A stretch of DNA of 64,000 nucleotides from Acephala macrosclerotiorum (GCA_014904845.1 MU119439.1:25169-89168); one strand, 5' to 3'; shown: positions 36,641 through 49,235, counted from the first letter of the stretch. Notes: generated by a model not told the origin, from the letters alone. Numbers and translations: made by a program.

Positions 36641-37789
36641 CCTGAGAGGAGTCGGAGGATCGGCTAAGCAGAAGAAGAAAATCGGATTCTGTATTGCGAA
36701 AAGGATGGTGATTTTGAACTGGCCCTCTACCCCGACTGAGGATGCAAGAGCGATATATACTCATATGCGGTTTCTTATTCTCGTCTGAGAGCCTAATACA
36801 AGATGACAAAGTACTCGCGGCTAATACAGTCCCAAGGATAGATGCCGGCACAACAGCCACGGTCTCCGTTCAGGATTACCAGGTACAGCTCGAATAGTCT
36901 GATTATGAGAACTTAAGGCAGCAGTCAATCACCAGAGCGGAAAAGCGGTCGGTGGCCTGTCTCTGTATAGACTATAACCCCATCACGCTGGCATACATTG
37001 ACGCCGGTGTTCGGGGTTCGGGGCGTGCAGTATCAATTTAGCATGGCCTATCCTGCCGGTGAAGGGCAATCACGAGATAGATTGAGGTAAAGCTATGTGG
37101 GGAGTTTCAGACGAGTACTAGTATATCTAGACCAGGGTGAGATAGGCAATTCCGAACGGCTTCACCGAGAGAGGCAGAAACTTGGACTTCCGTGTGTATC
37201 AAGCAGCTTTTTAGTTTCCCTTGCCTGGGCGTCCTCGACTCGCTGTCTTGTTCAGAGAGACAGTGAGACAGAGAGAGATAGGCATTGTCATTGTCTTCGG
37301 GGCGTATGACCTAGGTACAATTCATGGACGCTATGGGATGCGAGTTGACGGGTAAGCAAAGCGCTGGACTGCAAGCACTTCCTGCGTTTGAGATGAGAAT
37401 GGTGCACTTTAGCAAGCCGAGGAACTTCATGCATAAAGGCTTGCCCAGACTTGGCCAAAGTTCACTTGGCTCGAGGAGATAGGATTTCCACAATGCGACG
37501 AAACTTGCGACGATTCCAAAATATACGAGGGCTACTTGAAATCAAGAGTAACGAACGCAAAAATTTCAGGGCAAACACAACGCAACGTGCTCACTCGCAT
37601 ACCAGCGCAATAGCAGCGTAAACAAAGAAGGCGGCAGAAGCAGTGGTATTATGCGTTGTGCAATAAACCTGCAAGAAGCTGATCAACGGGCAGCTAAAAT
37701 CCCATCACTACAAGTCTAAAATGCGAAGCTTTTCTTTCAAGAGTGCAAAGGTAACATGATCTGCAAGTGCCTAGAGCCGCGGCATCTGC
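36641..37789. other. Intergenic region
   Basis: About 1.1 kb without a recognised gene. It should include the 3' UTR of the farnesyl diphosphate synthase gene at its right end. Confidence 0.6.
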
Positions 37790-38890
37790 TCACTTGCTGC
37801 GCTTGTAGATTTTGGCCAGGAAACTCTCGAACACAGTCCGCTTGAGGCCTTCGGACTCGTCAACTTCAGCAATCATCTTTCTGATCTCACCGACCCGCTT
37901 CTCCTCGTAATCCTTATAGATCTGCTCAAGCTTCAATTCGTCGAATAGCTTCTTAACAGCCGCTTCGTGCGTCTTGTCCTTGCGACCATAGTTCTCCTCG
38001 AGCACCTTTCTCTGTTCCGGAGTGGCAATTGCGAGAGCTTGGTTGACAAGCCAAGAGCACTTATTGTCCATAATATCCGTGCCAATTTTACCAATATGCT
38101 CCGGAAGACCGAAGTTGTCTAAGTAGTCGTCTTGAATTTGGAAGTACTCGCCGAGAGGAATCAGAATATCTTCGGCTTGCTTGAGGTTCTTTGGAGTGGC
38201 GATGTTTTGGTGATAGAGTGCGAGAGCGACTGGTAGATAGAAGGAGTAGTAGGCTGTCTTGTAGATGACAATGAATTGATACTTAGTCAGGGAGAAGTTG
38301 TCCAAGTCAACTTTATCCTCCGGGGCAGTGAGCAGATCACATAATTGGCCAATCTCCGTCTGGAAGGTGACTTCATGGAACAGTTCGACGAGATCGATGT
38401 ATGAAGGATGGGTGCGGAAGTATTTCTTGAGGAGTGTGTAGATGGCCGACTCCAACATGAATGCATCGTTGATGGCGATCATTCCAACGTGGGGTTGTCG
38501 ATACCAGCATGGCGCGCCACGGCGAGTGATGCTGCTGTCCATGATATCATCCGAGACCAAGAAGAAAGCCTGGAGAAGCTCTGTCATCCATCCCAACGTA
38601 GCAGCCTGGAAGTATTGCTCTTCGGACAGAGGGGCTTCGAGAAGCATGGAGACCGAATCTGGTACAGACATTCCACGATTGCATTTTCCACCAATCGTGT
38701 TGGCATTGAGGGACTAGAAGACGTGTGGTCAGATTGGGCGTATTTGAGAGGTAGGAAGGGGTGCTCATACAGCTTTGTACCAGTTCACGAAGTCTTCTGG
38801 AAGCTTGTAATGCTTGGCATGGTCGAGCAAATCTTCGACTAGCTTTGGGAACACTGATTCGAATTCCTTCAGTGTAGTTGTGTTCGCCAT
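37790..38890 (-). CDS. erg20: Farnesyl diphosphate synthase
   Basis: Two exons, 38890-38771 and 38713-37790, give 347 residues; the 57-nt intron has donor GTATGA and acceptor TCTAG. It condenses dimethylallyl and geranyl diphosphate with isopentenyl diphosphate to C15 farnesyl diphosphate, the branch point to ergosterol, dolichol, ubiquinone and prenylated proteins. The first aspartate-rich motif is DDIMD (95-99) and the second DDYLD (235-239). F90 and F91, five and four residues before the first motif, are the bulky pair that limits chain length to C15, which separates it from geranylgeranyl synthases. [18 protein letters not shown] and the basic C-terminus YKRSK are also present. Full length for the family and intact. 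Divergent from APC8, with 494 bp between. Confidence 0.97.
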
Positions 38891-39384
38891 GGTTGATTTG
38901 AGACAGAGATAGTCGGTGGAGGATTGTTGAGGTGCTGGGTAGAGGTACGACAAGAAAGACGGGTGCCTCTGGTTTTAGTTGCTTTTGCATAAAGCAGTTT
39001 GAAATAGGGGAGCTTCGAGGCGGTCAAGATGGTGGGGTGCGGTGTAGAGCGGCAGAATTTTAGAAAACGCGACCGGGGCAGGGATTGAGGGAAGTCGCGC
39101 GATGGGCCGGTCGAGACTTTATACTTCTATACACTCAGCCTCGTACCTCGATTACGAAAACGCGCGCTTGTACACACACGAATGGCGACACGAATTGAGA
39201 GCGAAATTATTCGTCCGACCTCGACAGCGCTTATCCGGGAAAACAAACAAAGCAAACGCGTCACATTGTACCTGAGAAACGGGCCGCACCCCTAGCAGTT
39301 GCATGAGCATAAACAACACATTCTCAACACCTTTCTACACGTTCTTTGGGGTCGACTGCAGCAGAGACAGTGCTGTAGTTTAGT
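38891..39384. promoter_or_regulatory. Shared divergent promoter region of erg20 and the APC8 gene
   Basis: 494 bp separate two divergent start codons, so the promoters of both genes must lie here. No specific site could be assigned by eye. Confidence 0.6.
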
Positions 39385-41561
39385 ATGGCGCTAAACGAGC
39401 GTGAAACGGCGCAGCTGCGTGGAGCGCTGCAGGATGCCGTGGTGAAATGCTCCGAAAGATGCTTGTACCAGTCTGCGAAGTGGTATGTACGAACAACAGC
39501 TCTGGAGACGTGTTACTGACTTTCTTGAAGGGCTGCCGAACTATTGACCTCTATACCAACTACGCACAGTGCATCGGAAACCGAGGACTCGCAGATGACA
39601 GAGGTGCCTCTTGAGGGGCTCCCGCCAATTGTTGTGTCTGGGAACCCCGACCCAGCAGAAGCACAGTTTGAAGCCAGAGAAATAAACCAATACCTATTGG
39701 CCAAATCATTCTTCGATTGCCGCGAGTATGAACGCTGTGCAGCAGTATTCTTGCCAGACACTGTCCTGTCAGGCATACTGTCGACTACTTCTACAAAGTT
39801 GAACCAAGGAGCGCAAAATACGAAGGATAAAGGCAAAGCAAAGGCGACATCCCGCTTCAGTTCATCGACTGGAGCAAGCGTCCCAAGACTGAGCCAGAAA
39901 AGCCTGTTTCTAGCACTGTATGCCAAGTACATGTCCGGAGAGAAGAAGAAAGACGAAGACAGCGAGATGGTCATGGGCCCACACGATATCGGAAATGTGG
40001 TGAACAAGCAGTTGGTGATTATCAGTCGCTTCTTGGAAGCATGGTTCCGAGAACATTCGGCTGAGAATGGTGAAGTCGTTGGGAGTCAAGGATGGCTTGA
40101 ATACTTGTTGGTACACGCCCCCTATATGCGAATTGATACTGATTTTTGGATAGGTACGGGATGGTGCTAGCAAAAGATAAGAGCAACGAAGCTGCCATGC
40201 AATGGTTGATCCGCAGCGTACACATTTACCCCATGAACTGGGGCTGTTGGTTGGAAATGACTTCCTTGATTGGCCGTGTCGAGGATGTGAGTTTGTTCTT
40301 AGCCCTCGCAAGCTAATGATATTTTAGCTCAACCTAACTAACCACACACCAGCTCAATCGTATATCGCCTCTTCTTCCCCAGAACATTTTATCCTACATA
40401 TTTCACCTCCACACTTCTCTGGAACTCTACCAATCCACCCCTTCGCTATCGAATTCTCTCAACCAACTTCTATCGATATTTCCCACCAGCCCTTTCCTAC
40501 TTACCTGCCTCGCCCTTCTTGCCTACCATACAAAGGACTTTGTGTCAGCCGATTCGCATTTCAGCAATCTTCTAGCACTACATCCCCATCGACTGGACTC
40601 CCTGGATCACTATTCCAACATTCTATATGTCATGAATTTGAGGCCAAAGTTATCTTTTCTAGCACATCTATGCTCAACAGTCGATAAATTCCGACCAGAG
40701 TCATGTGTTGTTATCGGCAATTACTACTCCCTGCTCTCCTCTCATGAGAAGGCCGTGCAGTATTTCAGACGCGCTCTTACGTTGGATAGGTCTTGCCTGA
40801 GTGCGTGGACGCTGATGGGCCACGAGTACATTGAACTGAAAAACACCCATGCGGCGATAGAGTCATACCGAAGAGCTGTCGACGTGAATAGAAGGGATTA
40901 TCGGGCTTGGTATGGCTTGGGCCAGACATACGAAGTCTTAGAGATGCATGCTTACGCGTTGTGGTACTACAAACGAGCTGCTGGGCTCCGCCCCTGGGAT
41001 GGTAAGATGTGGATGGCGGTAGGATCATGTCTACAAAAAATGGGACGCGATCTGGAAGGCATAAAAGCATTGAAACGCGCCTTGCTGGCCGATAGCTATT
41101 ACGATGCTGGTGTTGGAAGCTCCTTTGGGAGTGGAGGTCGTGATCGAGCAGGGACAATGGACCCTGAGATTCTTCTCCAAATTGCTGGAATGTACGAGCG
41201 ATTAGGCGACGACGGGGAGGCTAAATCTTACATGGAAATGTGTGTTGCTCAAGAAGAGGGGGCGGCGGATAACTTGGAGGCACCTGTCACCAACATACAC
41301 GCAGACTCAACATCATCAGATGATGAGTCCCGACCTACTGGAGTGGCAGGTGGAGGAGGCGACACGGGGACCGGAGTTACCGCTGCGACCTCCAAAGCAC
41401 GCATGTGGCTTGCAAAGAATGCTATGAAAATCGGAGATTATACTCGCGCTATGCAATTAGCCGGGGAGCTGTGCCAGGACGGTGTCGAGGTCGAGGAAGC
41501 AAAAGCTTTGGTGAGGGAGGTTCGGGTCAGGCTGGAACTTGGAGTTGATGGGAATCCTTAA
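39385..41561 (+). CDS. cdc23: Anaphase-promoting complex subunit 8 (CDC23)
   Basis: Four exons: 39385-39482, 39531-40106, 40154-40286 and 40353-41561, giving 671 residues. Introns are 48, 47 and 66 nt; the second uses donor GTTGGT and the third has a CTAAC branch site. The protein is a TPR scaffold of the APC/C ubiquitin ligase that drives mitotic exit. The N-terminal part includes EINQYLLAKSFFDCREYERCA. The C-terminal half holds successive TPR units (SCVVIGNYYSLLSSHEKAV, AWTLMGHEYIELKN, AWYGLGQTYEVLEM, MWMAVGSCLQKMG), the typical APC8 order. A gly/thr-rich low-complexity insert (about residues 575-605) precedes the last helices. It looks complete. Confidence 0.95.
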
Positions 41562-42580
41562 TTTTGGAGCACGACGAAACGAGCAATGATACCCATATTC
41601 GATACTGTATATATAAGTGTTCTGGTGGTTGTGAGAACTTTAGGCGTCTGCTTACGTGCTGGACATTTTGAGGAGGACGTCTAACTTGCGAAAGTCCCAT
41701 GTTGCTCGATGTCGACTGCTTCAAGTGAGAGTGAGACGAAGAATTCGACCAAAATGTCCAGCAGGACCTACGGCATTGACTAACACGGTTGTGCTTGAAT
41801 TTGCAAATTCATTGGAATGGACATCAAGATCACCATTCTTTATAGCTTTCACCATTTTAGTTTACCCACACTCCGTGAAATAAATTCTTTAATTAGGACT
41901 ACGATGTACATACTGTACGCATTGCCACAACGACTTTGTTGACGCTTGACTCTAGGCTCCCGATGTGCTTGTGCGGTGCATGATTTCCAAAAAAAAAATT
42001 GGACTGGGCTGGAGTAAGTTCTGGATTCTGTTAGTCTAAGAACCAGGAAAGTCACATTTTGTGTGAGTGGCCAGCAATGAACTAAGCCTCGTACGCATTT
42101 GAATATGTCCAACGTGCCCTCAACCACATCTCAACTCAAGAGCGGTGGCATCGATTCTTCAATTGCTAACGTGTGCGGCAACAAACACCAAACACCAATT
42201 CATCGTATCTTGTTTCAATGTACAAATAAGGAGTCGTGCTCTTATCATATGAGCCTTCACTAGGGCTACAAAATAAGGCTAAAAAATTCACCAGATCTCC
42301 TTGAGAAGATGTCGTAGACCAGCAGTTGGTAGGAGTTCAAATACATCCACTTTATCCTGACATATAACTAACATATGTTGCGCACGCCTCTATCCTTACT
42401 CTCCAGTTACCTCTATTATCAAAGGAAGAATGAGACGACTGGTCAGCTCGAAGTCTGAAAGGTGCAGACTGCCTTGGTCTCATGCCAATGTCCTTTTCAT
42501 GTCATGATCACGACGTCGGTACAGCAAAATAATGCCCTCGTAGGTCAAAGCTATGCTCCCCACAGCTAGTGTTCCACTAT
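41562..42580. other. Convergent intergenic region
   Basis: About 1 kb between the stop codons of APC8 and the PAQR receptor. It should contain both 3' UTRs; no gene recognised. Confidence 0.65.
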
Positions 42581-44010
42581 CTATACGCATGGACTAATCT
42601 GAGTATGCAGATAATCGAATGCACTCAGCAAACCGACCATATGCGCCAGTCCAGCGAAGATAACCATGAAATGTAGAATCTGATGGCTGCTGCCATATAT
42701 ATCGTGTCTCAGGGGATACCATCTTTCCGGAATCTAAACATGTCAAAATATGTAATCAAAAGAGCTGAGCAACCAACCCTAGCAGCATAAGCTGCAGCGC
42801 CTACGAGGTTGAGTGCACCCATCAATACCATCCAGCCCAGACTCATTCTACGGTTCTGGATCTCCCAGCCTTGAATCACAAGTCCATGAATGATGAATAC
42901 GATCGCAGAAAGACCCAGACCAGAATACATTGCGGCCCGATACGGCCGAAGTTGAGGATGGCGAAATCTCGGGTTGAGAGTCGTAGCGATGCAAGCAGTG
43001 GCTAGTATGGAAACCTATTACTGTGGCGTATGACATACGCAGCTCGTTAGCTTCTAGGTTATTTGTAAAGGAGAACAGCAGAGAGGAAGGTAATAAAAAT
43101 CTTGCGGAAACTGACCACTGACCAATAAAGCTTCTGAAGCTTCAGGTCGCAATAGAAGCCATAGTAGACGGAAGGGATGGTTGATCCCCACATCAAAACT
43201 ACCACACCCACATAATCAAGTTGATTACCAAGCGCTGCTACCCTTTTACTATGATTCGCGACAATATGGAAGCTATACACCACGCCCGTTAGTTGGGGAA
43301 AGCGGGAAATTCAATGGGCAAGTCCATACGAGGCAGAGAGAAAGAAGCAGATAGCCACGCCGAAAAAGAATGTTGAGAAAACAACAATGTCTCCTAGCTG
43401 AGCATTGGCATACCGAGGATACACCGTGTAGTAAATGTAAAACGGAAGAATGGCGAAGAGGAACCCCCCGAATAGGTGGGAATAGATGTTCACTATAACG
43501 TTTCCGTTTGGTCAGCCACGGAAATATGCCTAATGTGAGAGGTAGGTACCGGTTTCGTTATGGATATGTCTTACGCTTCTCAGAGACTGACTGAAAGACC
43601 CAGATGCAGGACTAGTTGTCTTGTTAGGATACGTTGTAGTTGACCAAGGATTGGATGTGAGGCTACCGATAACCAGAGAGTATGAACTCGTTATCCCTGC
43701 TGAGTATTAAAAGCGGTAAAATTATGGGTCCTAAATGAATGACTAACTGTTGCCAGGTTGCTTCACGATAAGGTGATTAGCTGCATGACTTCCTCATTGG
43801 GTATACAAGCTCTCATAGCTAGTACTTACGCAATTCATGCCATAATAAGAGTAAAATGCGATTTACTCGAGATTCTTCGCCCGTCCGCCGTTCTTGCGAC
43901 ATATCAACCTGGAAAGGTTGGTTGTATCCTGTTTGACGGTGTGCTGTCTCACTGACATCTGGACGAGGCGACGCACGTCTGCGCCGATGGGATATCGATA
44001 CAGATGCCAT
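42581..44010 (-). CDS. PAQR-family receptor (adiponectin receptor / Izh / haemolysin III type)
   Basis: Eight exons give 331 residues: 44010-43830, 43760-43748, 43696-43667, 43611-43550, 43492-43330, 43272-43116, 43014-42778 and 42733-42581. The second exon is only 13 nt. Joined, they restore family blocks: LLLWHEL then PTWQQ then DNEFILSGYR, SVRHIHNETVNIYSHL, SASFHIVANHS, LDYVGVVVLMWGS and IPERWYP...GSSHQILHFMV. The zinc-binding histidines (SASFH and SSHQILH) and the conserved aspartate (LDY) are present, and seven membrane helices can be traced. Yeast relatives (Izh) act in zinc and lipid homeostasis and may have ceramidase-like activity. The model for exons 2-3 is the least certain; the others fit family motifs closely. 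Confidence 0.92.
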
Positions 44011-44389
44011 GTTTGCCCTGCCGCGGTGTATCAGGAGGCAGAAGGGGGTTTGTGTTTGGGGTTGTGAATGAGCTCAATGCTATGAGGGAAGAGAAATCTA
44101 CTGTTGCGAATGGGCAGCAGTGTGCCTCCAGCCATGAATCCGTTGATCTCTCGTGTCAAGCTTGCGACGTGAGTGACGAGGTTCCTGACGGCACGGTTGA
44201 TCTGAACTACTCTGGACCTCGTCCTCTTCCTTCAAATCCGACAGGAGGCTTTGTATTTTCAGGCACGGCGGAATGTTGATGCTGTGCGGACGTACCCCGC
44301 CATAAGGCAGCATTTCGCTGCAGGCCACATTTCAGAGGCAAGAAAAGATGGCTGTGACTGGTTGGAACTAGTGATCGAGGAACTTGTGA
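44011..44389. other. 5' region shared by the PAQR gene and a truncated gene
   Basis: Open frames on both strands resemble no family. It should hold the PAQR promoter. It leaves too little room for the missing N-terminal half of the next gene. Confidence 0.5.
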
Positions 44390-44800
44390 CGATTTCCGCC
44401 AGTAATTGGCCAGCGAGGACCTTCTGTGGTGCTATGGTTTGTCAGCATGGCCTACGGGGGTCTGCATATTGCTGCTTGGAACGATTACTTTCCATCGACG
44501 GTCGAGGCATGGATGTGGCGTTCTTCATCAATTTGCATCACTGCTTCCGGGTTCTTATGGCTGATGATGAATCTGCTAGCCCGCCTGTCAAAATCTTTAG
44601 ATGCGTACTGGGATAGAGTTTTGGCACTTCAAGCTCACCGGGCAAGTTATCTCATCCTGGGATCGCTCTGCTTCGTGTGCGGAGCAGCCTATGCATCTGC
44701 CAGAATATTCCTAGTTGTTGAAGCGTTTATCAGCATTAGGCAATTGCCAGTTGCAGCATACTGTAGCCCCGGCTGGACACAGGTTATACCTCATCTTTAA
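44390..44800 (+). pseudogene. C-terminal fragment of a fungal integral membrane protein
   Basis: An open frame following TGA 44387-44389 carries FVSMAYGGLHIAAWNDYFPS, then three hydrophobic segments, then IFLVVEAFISIRQLPVAAY and a C-terminal SPGWTQVIPHL. This is the ending of an uncharacterised family of fungal multi-pass membrane proteins (usual form YGGLHxxAWN...FVVEAFISLRxLPxxxY...W...PHL). The N-terminal part that should precede it is absent: the PAQR gene begins only about 380 bp upstream on the other strand. Either the gene is truncated or an upstream exon was missed. Confidence 0.55.
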
Positions 44801-45321
44801 AGTGGAACGGGCTCCCAAATCCTTGTGTGGTACTTGGGTGAATAATCCGTCCCTATATTTTTGCAAGGCGAGGTGAGCAAGGGAAGTCATTAATATACCA
44901 GAATTCGCTGACTTTATGGAGAAAGGGTGCTGGGCATGAGTATCAAGGGTGAACTATTTTATTTCGGATTGGCAGAGAGTCTCGTGAATTATAAAATGGC
45001 AGGGCGGAACTTTGGAGTAAGGGACACACTATGGATTGTTGTTGCATGTCTCCCGCTTCGACAACGGTTACTTCACAAACACAATGGATTATGATCTGTT
45101 CAGTTACTCGGCAAGGCTTCTTCCACTATGAATCGAGATACCTAAAGGTTACATTGATATTTGCATCAGACGCTCGATATGGCGAAGACAGTGACAGCAT
45201 GAGCGGCAACATATTGAGCTGATGACTATTCCTGACGCAGTGTTTACTACAAGGAGAAGGGGTCGGATGGTTTGACTTCTGTTGCAAGCTGCCCCTCATC
45301 ACCATCCCACAGCTTCTTCTC
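44801..45321. other. Intergenic region
   Basis: Non-coding DNA between the membrane-protein fragment and the 3' end of the TLC gene. A 63-codon frame (45031-45222) resembles nothing and is not called. Confidence 0.6.
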
Positions 45322-46379
45322 TTAATCTATATGACATCCCACATCCTTCTCAGAGCCTCTCTTCTCCATTTTTGAGGTCAAATTAGGAGGCCGAAATCGC
45401 TTTATCAGTGCTTGAACCATCTTTGCAAACCAGTATACGTTCAGAAAGTTCAGTACAGTGTTGCTTCCCAGGTAAGCAATCGCCAACCACACTGGTAGGG
45501 TCATTGTGCCAAAGATGTCTCTAGTGTCCAATCCTGATGTGCTCTCCTGTTGTGCAAATATAGAATTGCCGCTAGGAGATTGAGGATTGAAAGTCTGTGT
45601 GTGTAGTGCGTTCCAGACATCTAAATAGATGTTGGTAGATTGATAATTCCCCCAAAGGACTCGGGCGCCGAAAAAGGTTGCGAGGAGGGCGATGCCATTG
45701 TATAACTGTACTCGAGAACCGGTCATATTAAGTTTATCGAAAAACCAGTGGATGTTCAAGAAAGGCGTGGAAATTTCGTAGAGGATAAAGTTCAAGCCGT
45801 AATAGTTTGCGAATGGACGCTGCGCCCTAAAGATCAGTCAACTGTTTTTACACCTCGGGATAACAAATAGAAGCAATAGATATAAATTGAATAACTTACA
45901 AAACCAAGGCTGGTAACAAGCAGTGCACTGATCGCGTGTGCCAAAGATCCCCAGCCCAGCACGTCGAGGTGCACTATACTGGCTATCAAGTCCCACAAAA
46001 AATACCCAGCAGCAAAGCCTTGGACAGCCCCTCCAGCTCCAGTATAGCCCCAAATCCTCCCAGCCCAATCCATCTCTTTTCTCTCCTCATCCCTCCATAT
46101 CACAAACAATGCGAACGCTGTTATGAAAAAGGATTGTACGAGTGACGTGACGTGTATATTCCAACTTATCATTGTTCGTGCTGGTAGGCGAGGGTAGACC
46201 GAGGGAAAGAGCCAAGTCGAGACGGCAGGTGATACAACCGTGTCGATGAGATAATAGCACGTCCACCCGAAGACGACTTCATGAATGTGAAGCGGAAGTG
46301 TTAACAAGCCCAAGTAATCCACCATGGGCTGGATAGCATTGGCTAGAATTGGCGGAGGAGGAAAGAATGGATCTAGCAT
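45322..46379 (-). CDS. TLC-domain membrane protein (TRAM-LAG1-CLN8)
   Basis: Two exons, 46379-45900 and 45819-45322, give 325 residues. The 80-nt intron starts GTAAGT and ends GCGCAG; the nearer TTTAG would break the frame. After an N-terminal segment the protein has several membrane helices. The TLC signature runs across the junction: LWDLIASIVHLDVLGW, then SLGF joined to RPFANYYGLNFILYEIS and PFLNIHWFFDK. TLC proteins handle or sense lipids in ER-type membranes; the subset with this motif resembles TMEM56/FAM57-like proteins rather than ceramide synthase, because the Lag1 HH motif is not seen. The lysine/arginine-rich tail is probably cytosolic. Intact. Confidence 0.88.
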
Positions 46380-46815
46380 CTTCAGAATAGGCGTGTTTTT
46401 ACCGTCGTATTCAGCGATGAACCCTTGATGGAAGGTTATCTCTTTTGTATGCTTTCAAATGTGAGAAGCAATCTGTCAAAATGGTGGCCTGAGATGCCAT
46501 AAATCACGTGAATTGGCGTGGAACATTTGGTGTTTTAGGAGTCTATGATTAAAAGGTGTCCTTTAGATCTCTGGTAGAATCAAGGACTTTCTGCGCGCTT
46601 TTGCCCCCCTAAACGTGATCATTTTGACACAATCGTTGGTTTTGGGAAGCGACTCACGCTCGCCGGAGTTACGTAAGCGATCCTTCGAATTGAAACAAGC
46701 TCGTTATTATCCGCACTAATTACTACAGGGACGTATTCTTTTCTATTAGCTCAGTGCATATGCACTCGCTAAACTTGAGTTCTCGCTTTTTAATTGGCTT
46801 AAAAAAGAGTACGTA
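46380..46815. other. Right edge of gene island 2
   Basis: Upstream DNA of the TLC gene, then a sharp change to AT-rich sequence near 46815. No gene recognised. Confidence 0.6.
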
Positions 46816-46984
46816 ATATGCATTTTTTATTAAATATATTAATTTTAATTATATTATTTATATAATTAAATTTTTTTATAAATAATAAATTATTATATAT
46901 TATAAAAATAATAATAATAATATATAAATATAAATAAAATTATTAATTTATTAAATAAAAAATTTAATTATATAATATATATAT

Positions 46985-47300
46985 TATATATTTTTCTCGT
47001 TTTTAAAAAAAAAAACTCGTTTAATAATTCGTTAAACGAATTAATAATAAATAAAAAAAATTTTAATATTTAATATATATTTTATTTTATAAATTTCGTA
47101 AAAATATTTTTATAAAAAATTATAAATGTTTTAATTTTAATAATTTATTTATATTTCAAATTTTAAATTAAAAACTTTTAATTTAAACGATTTATAAATA
47201 TTTAAAATTAATATAATTATTAAAATAAAATAAAATAAAATAAAATAAAATAAAATAAAATAAAATAAAATAAAATAAAATAAAATAAAATAAAATATTT
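46985..47300 (-). repeat. RIP-decayed copy (D) of the hairpin-type repeat with (TAAAA)15
   Basis: Reading in reverse relative to copies A-C, the decayed hairpin (about 46997-47055), the tail (ttttataaatttcgtaaaaa) and the next segment can be followed to about 47215. There the sequence runs into 15 uninterrupted TAAAA units (47221-47295). Confidence 0.75.
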
Positions 47301-47620
47301 TTAAATTCGTATTTATTATTAAATAATAAAATTATAATAATTTATATCGAATATTAATTTTTTATTTATTATTTTTATATTAATTATTTTTTTATTTAAT
47401 TAATAATATTCGTATTTTTAATTATTTAATTAAATTAAAATATAAAATAAAATTTAAATTTTTATATATTTTTTATTTTTAATTTTTAATTTTAATTTTA
47501 ATTTTTTTATTTTTTAAATATTTTACGTTTTTAAAAAAAATTTATTTAATTTTTTAATTATTTTTATTATTTTTTTCGATTTTTAATTAATAATACAATT
47601 TATATAATCGATTTATTTCA

Positions 47621-47622
<2 letters not shown>
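47301..47622. repeat. AT-rich DNA duplicated at 48840-49130
   Basis: This stretch, ending tataatcgatttatttcaag, recurs in tandem at about 48840-49130 with the same ending, so D and E belong to a tandem duplication about 1.5 kb in period. Confidence 0.7.

Positions 47623-47688
<66 letters not shown>
47623..47688. repeat. 66-nt T homopolymer before an assembly gap
   Basis: Uninterrupted T from 47623 to 47688, directly followed by the N run 47689-47698. The assembly probably stopped in the homopolymer. Confidence 0.95.
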
Positions 47689-47698
47689 NNNNNNNNNN
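47689..47698. other. Assembly gap (10 N)
   Basis: Ten N bases of unknown true length after a long T tract. Confidence 0.98.
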
Positions 47699-48054
47699 TA
47701 ATATTTTATATTTTTTATATTTAAATTAATAATTATTATATAATTTAAATAAAAATTATAAAATATTATAAATTATAATTTATATTTAATATAAAAAATA
47801 AAAAATTTAATAATTATTTAAAATTTTTATTAATTTATTCGATTTTAAATAAAAAAATAAAAATATATTATAATTAATATTTTATTATTATATTTTTTAT
47901 TTATTTATTTATAATAATTTTAAATTAATATATAATAAATTTAATAAAAAATTTTAAAACTTTAATTTATATATAATTATAATTATATTTAATTAAAATT
48001 TATAAAAAAAAAAATTTATTTTAATAATTATATTAATTTTAAATATTTATAAAA
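47699..48054. repeat. AT-rich RIP-decayed DNA after the gap
   Basis: AT-rich sequence with few CpG and no features, up to the next hairpin-repeat copy. Confidence 0.7.
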
Positions 48055-48900
48055 AAATTTTCTCGTTTTAAAAAAAAAATTCGTTTATTAATTCATTAAA
48101 CGAATTAATCGCGAACGAGTTTTTTTTTTTTTATTCGACGTATATTTTATTTTATAAATCTCGTAAAAACGTTTTTACGAGAAATTATAAAATTTTCGAT
48201 TTTAATAATTTATTTTTATTTTAAATTTCAAATTAATAATTTTTAATTTAAACGTTTTATAAACATTTGAAATTAATATAATTATTGAAATAAAATAATA
48301 ATTTAAAATTTTATCGAGCGATAAAATCGATAAATCGATAAATTTTTTATTGTCTAAAATAGAAATTTATTTACTACGAAGTTTTATTACTAAGAGAATA
48401 TTCTTTGAAATTCTCGTTTTATATTTAATTACTACGATCGATTCAATTGATTATAAAGAGTTATTTACTAGAGAAATACTCTTTAAAATTTTCGTTTTTT
48501 ATATCAAATTACTATGATCGATTCAATCAATTTAAATTACTTTTTTTAATATATAATTTCAGAGAAAAATCTTTTGAGACTTTCTCTCGAAAATTGCGTA
48601 ATCGTAAAACAGTTCTAGTATTTAAATACTTTAGTACCTTAAGTAAAAACGTACTTTCAATAGAGTCTTATATTAAAAAAACATTTCTTAGAATTTTCGT
48701 TTTTTATATTAAAATACTACGATCGATTCAATTAATATAAATTACTTTATTTAATATATAATTCTAGAAAAAAACTTTTTAAAATTTTTTTCGAAAATTG
48801 TACAATTGTAAAAATATAAAATAAAATAAAATAAAATTTATTTTAAATTCGTATTTACTATTAAACAATAAAATTGTAATAATTTATATCGAGTACTAGT
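48055..48900 (-). repeat. Partly mutated copy (E) of the hairpin-type repeat
   Basis: Starts with a decayed hairpin (about 48062-48130) and tail (taaatctcgtaaaaacg), then subrepeat-like units with tactacgatcgattcaat at about 48430, 48510 and 48716. Mutation is intermediate between copies A and B. Orientation is opposite to A-C. Confidence 0.8.
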
Positions 48901-49130
48901 TTTTTATTTATTATTTTTATATTAATTAATAATACTCGTATTTTTAATCGTTTAATCGAAATAAAATATAAAAAAATAAAATGAAATTTAATATTTCTCG
49001 TATTATTTGTTTTTTATTTAAAATTTTATTTTTTTAATTTTTAAATATTTTATTAAATTTTTCAATTATTTTTATGATTTTTTTAAATTTTTAATCGATA
49101 ATACGATTTATATAATCGATTTATTTCAAG

Positions 49131-49152
49131 TTTTTTTTTTTTTTTTTTTTTT

Positions 49153-49235
<83 letters not shown>

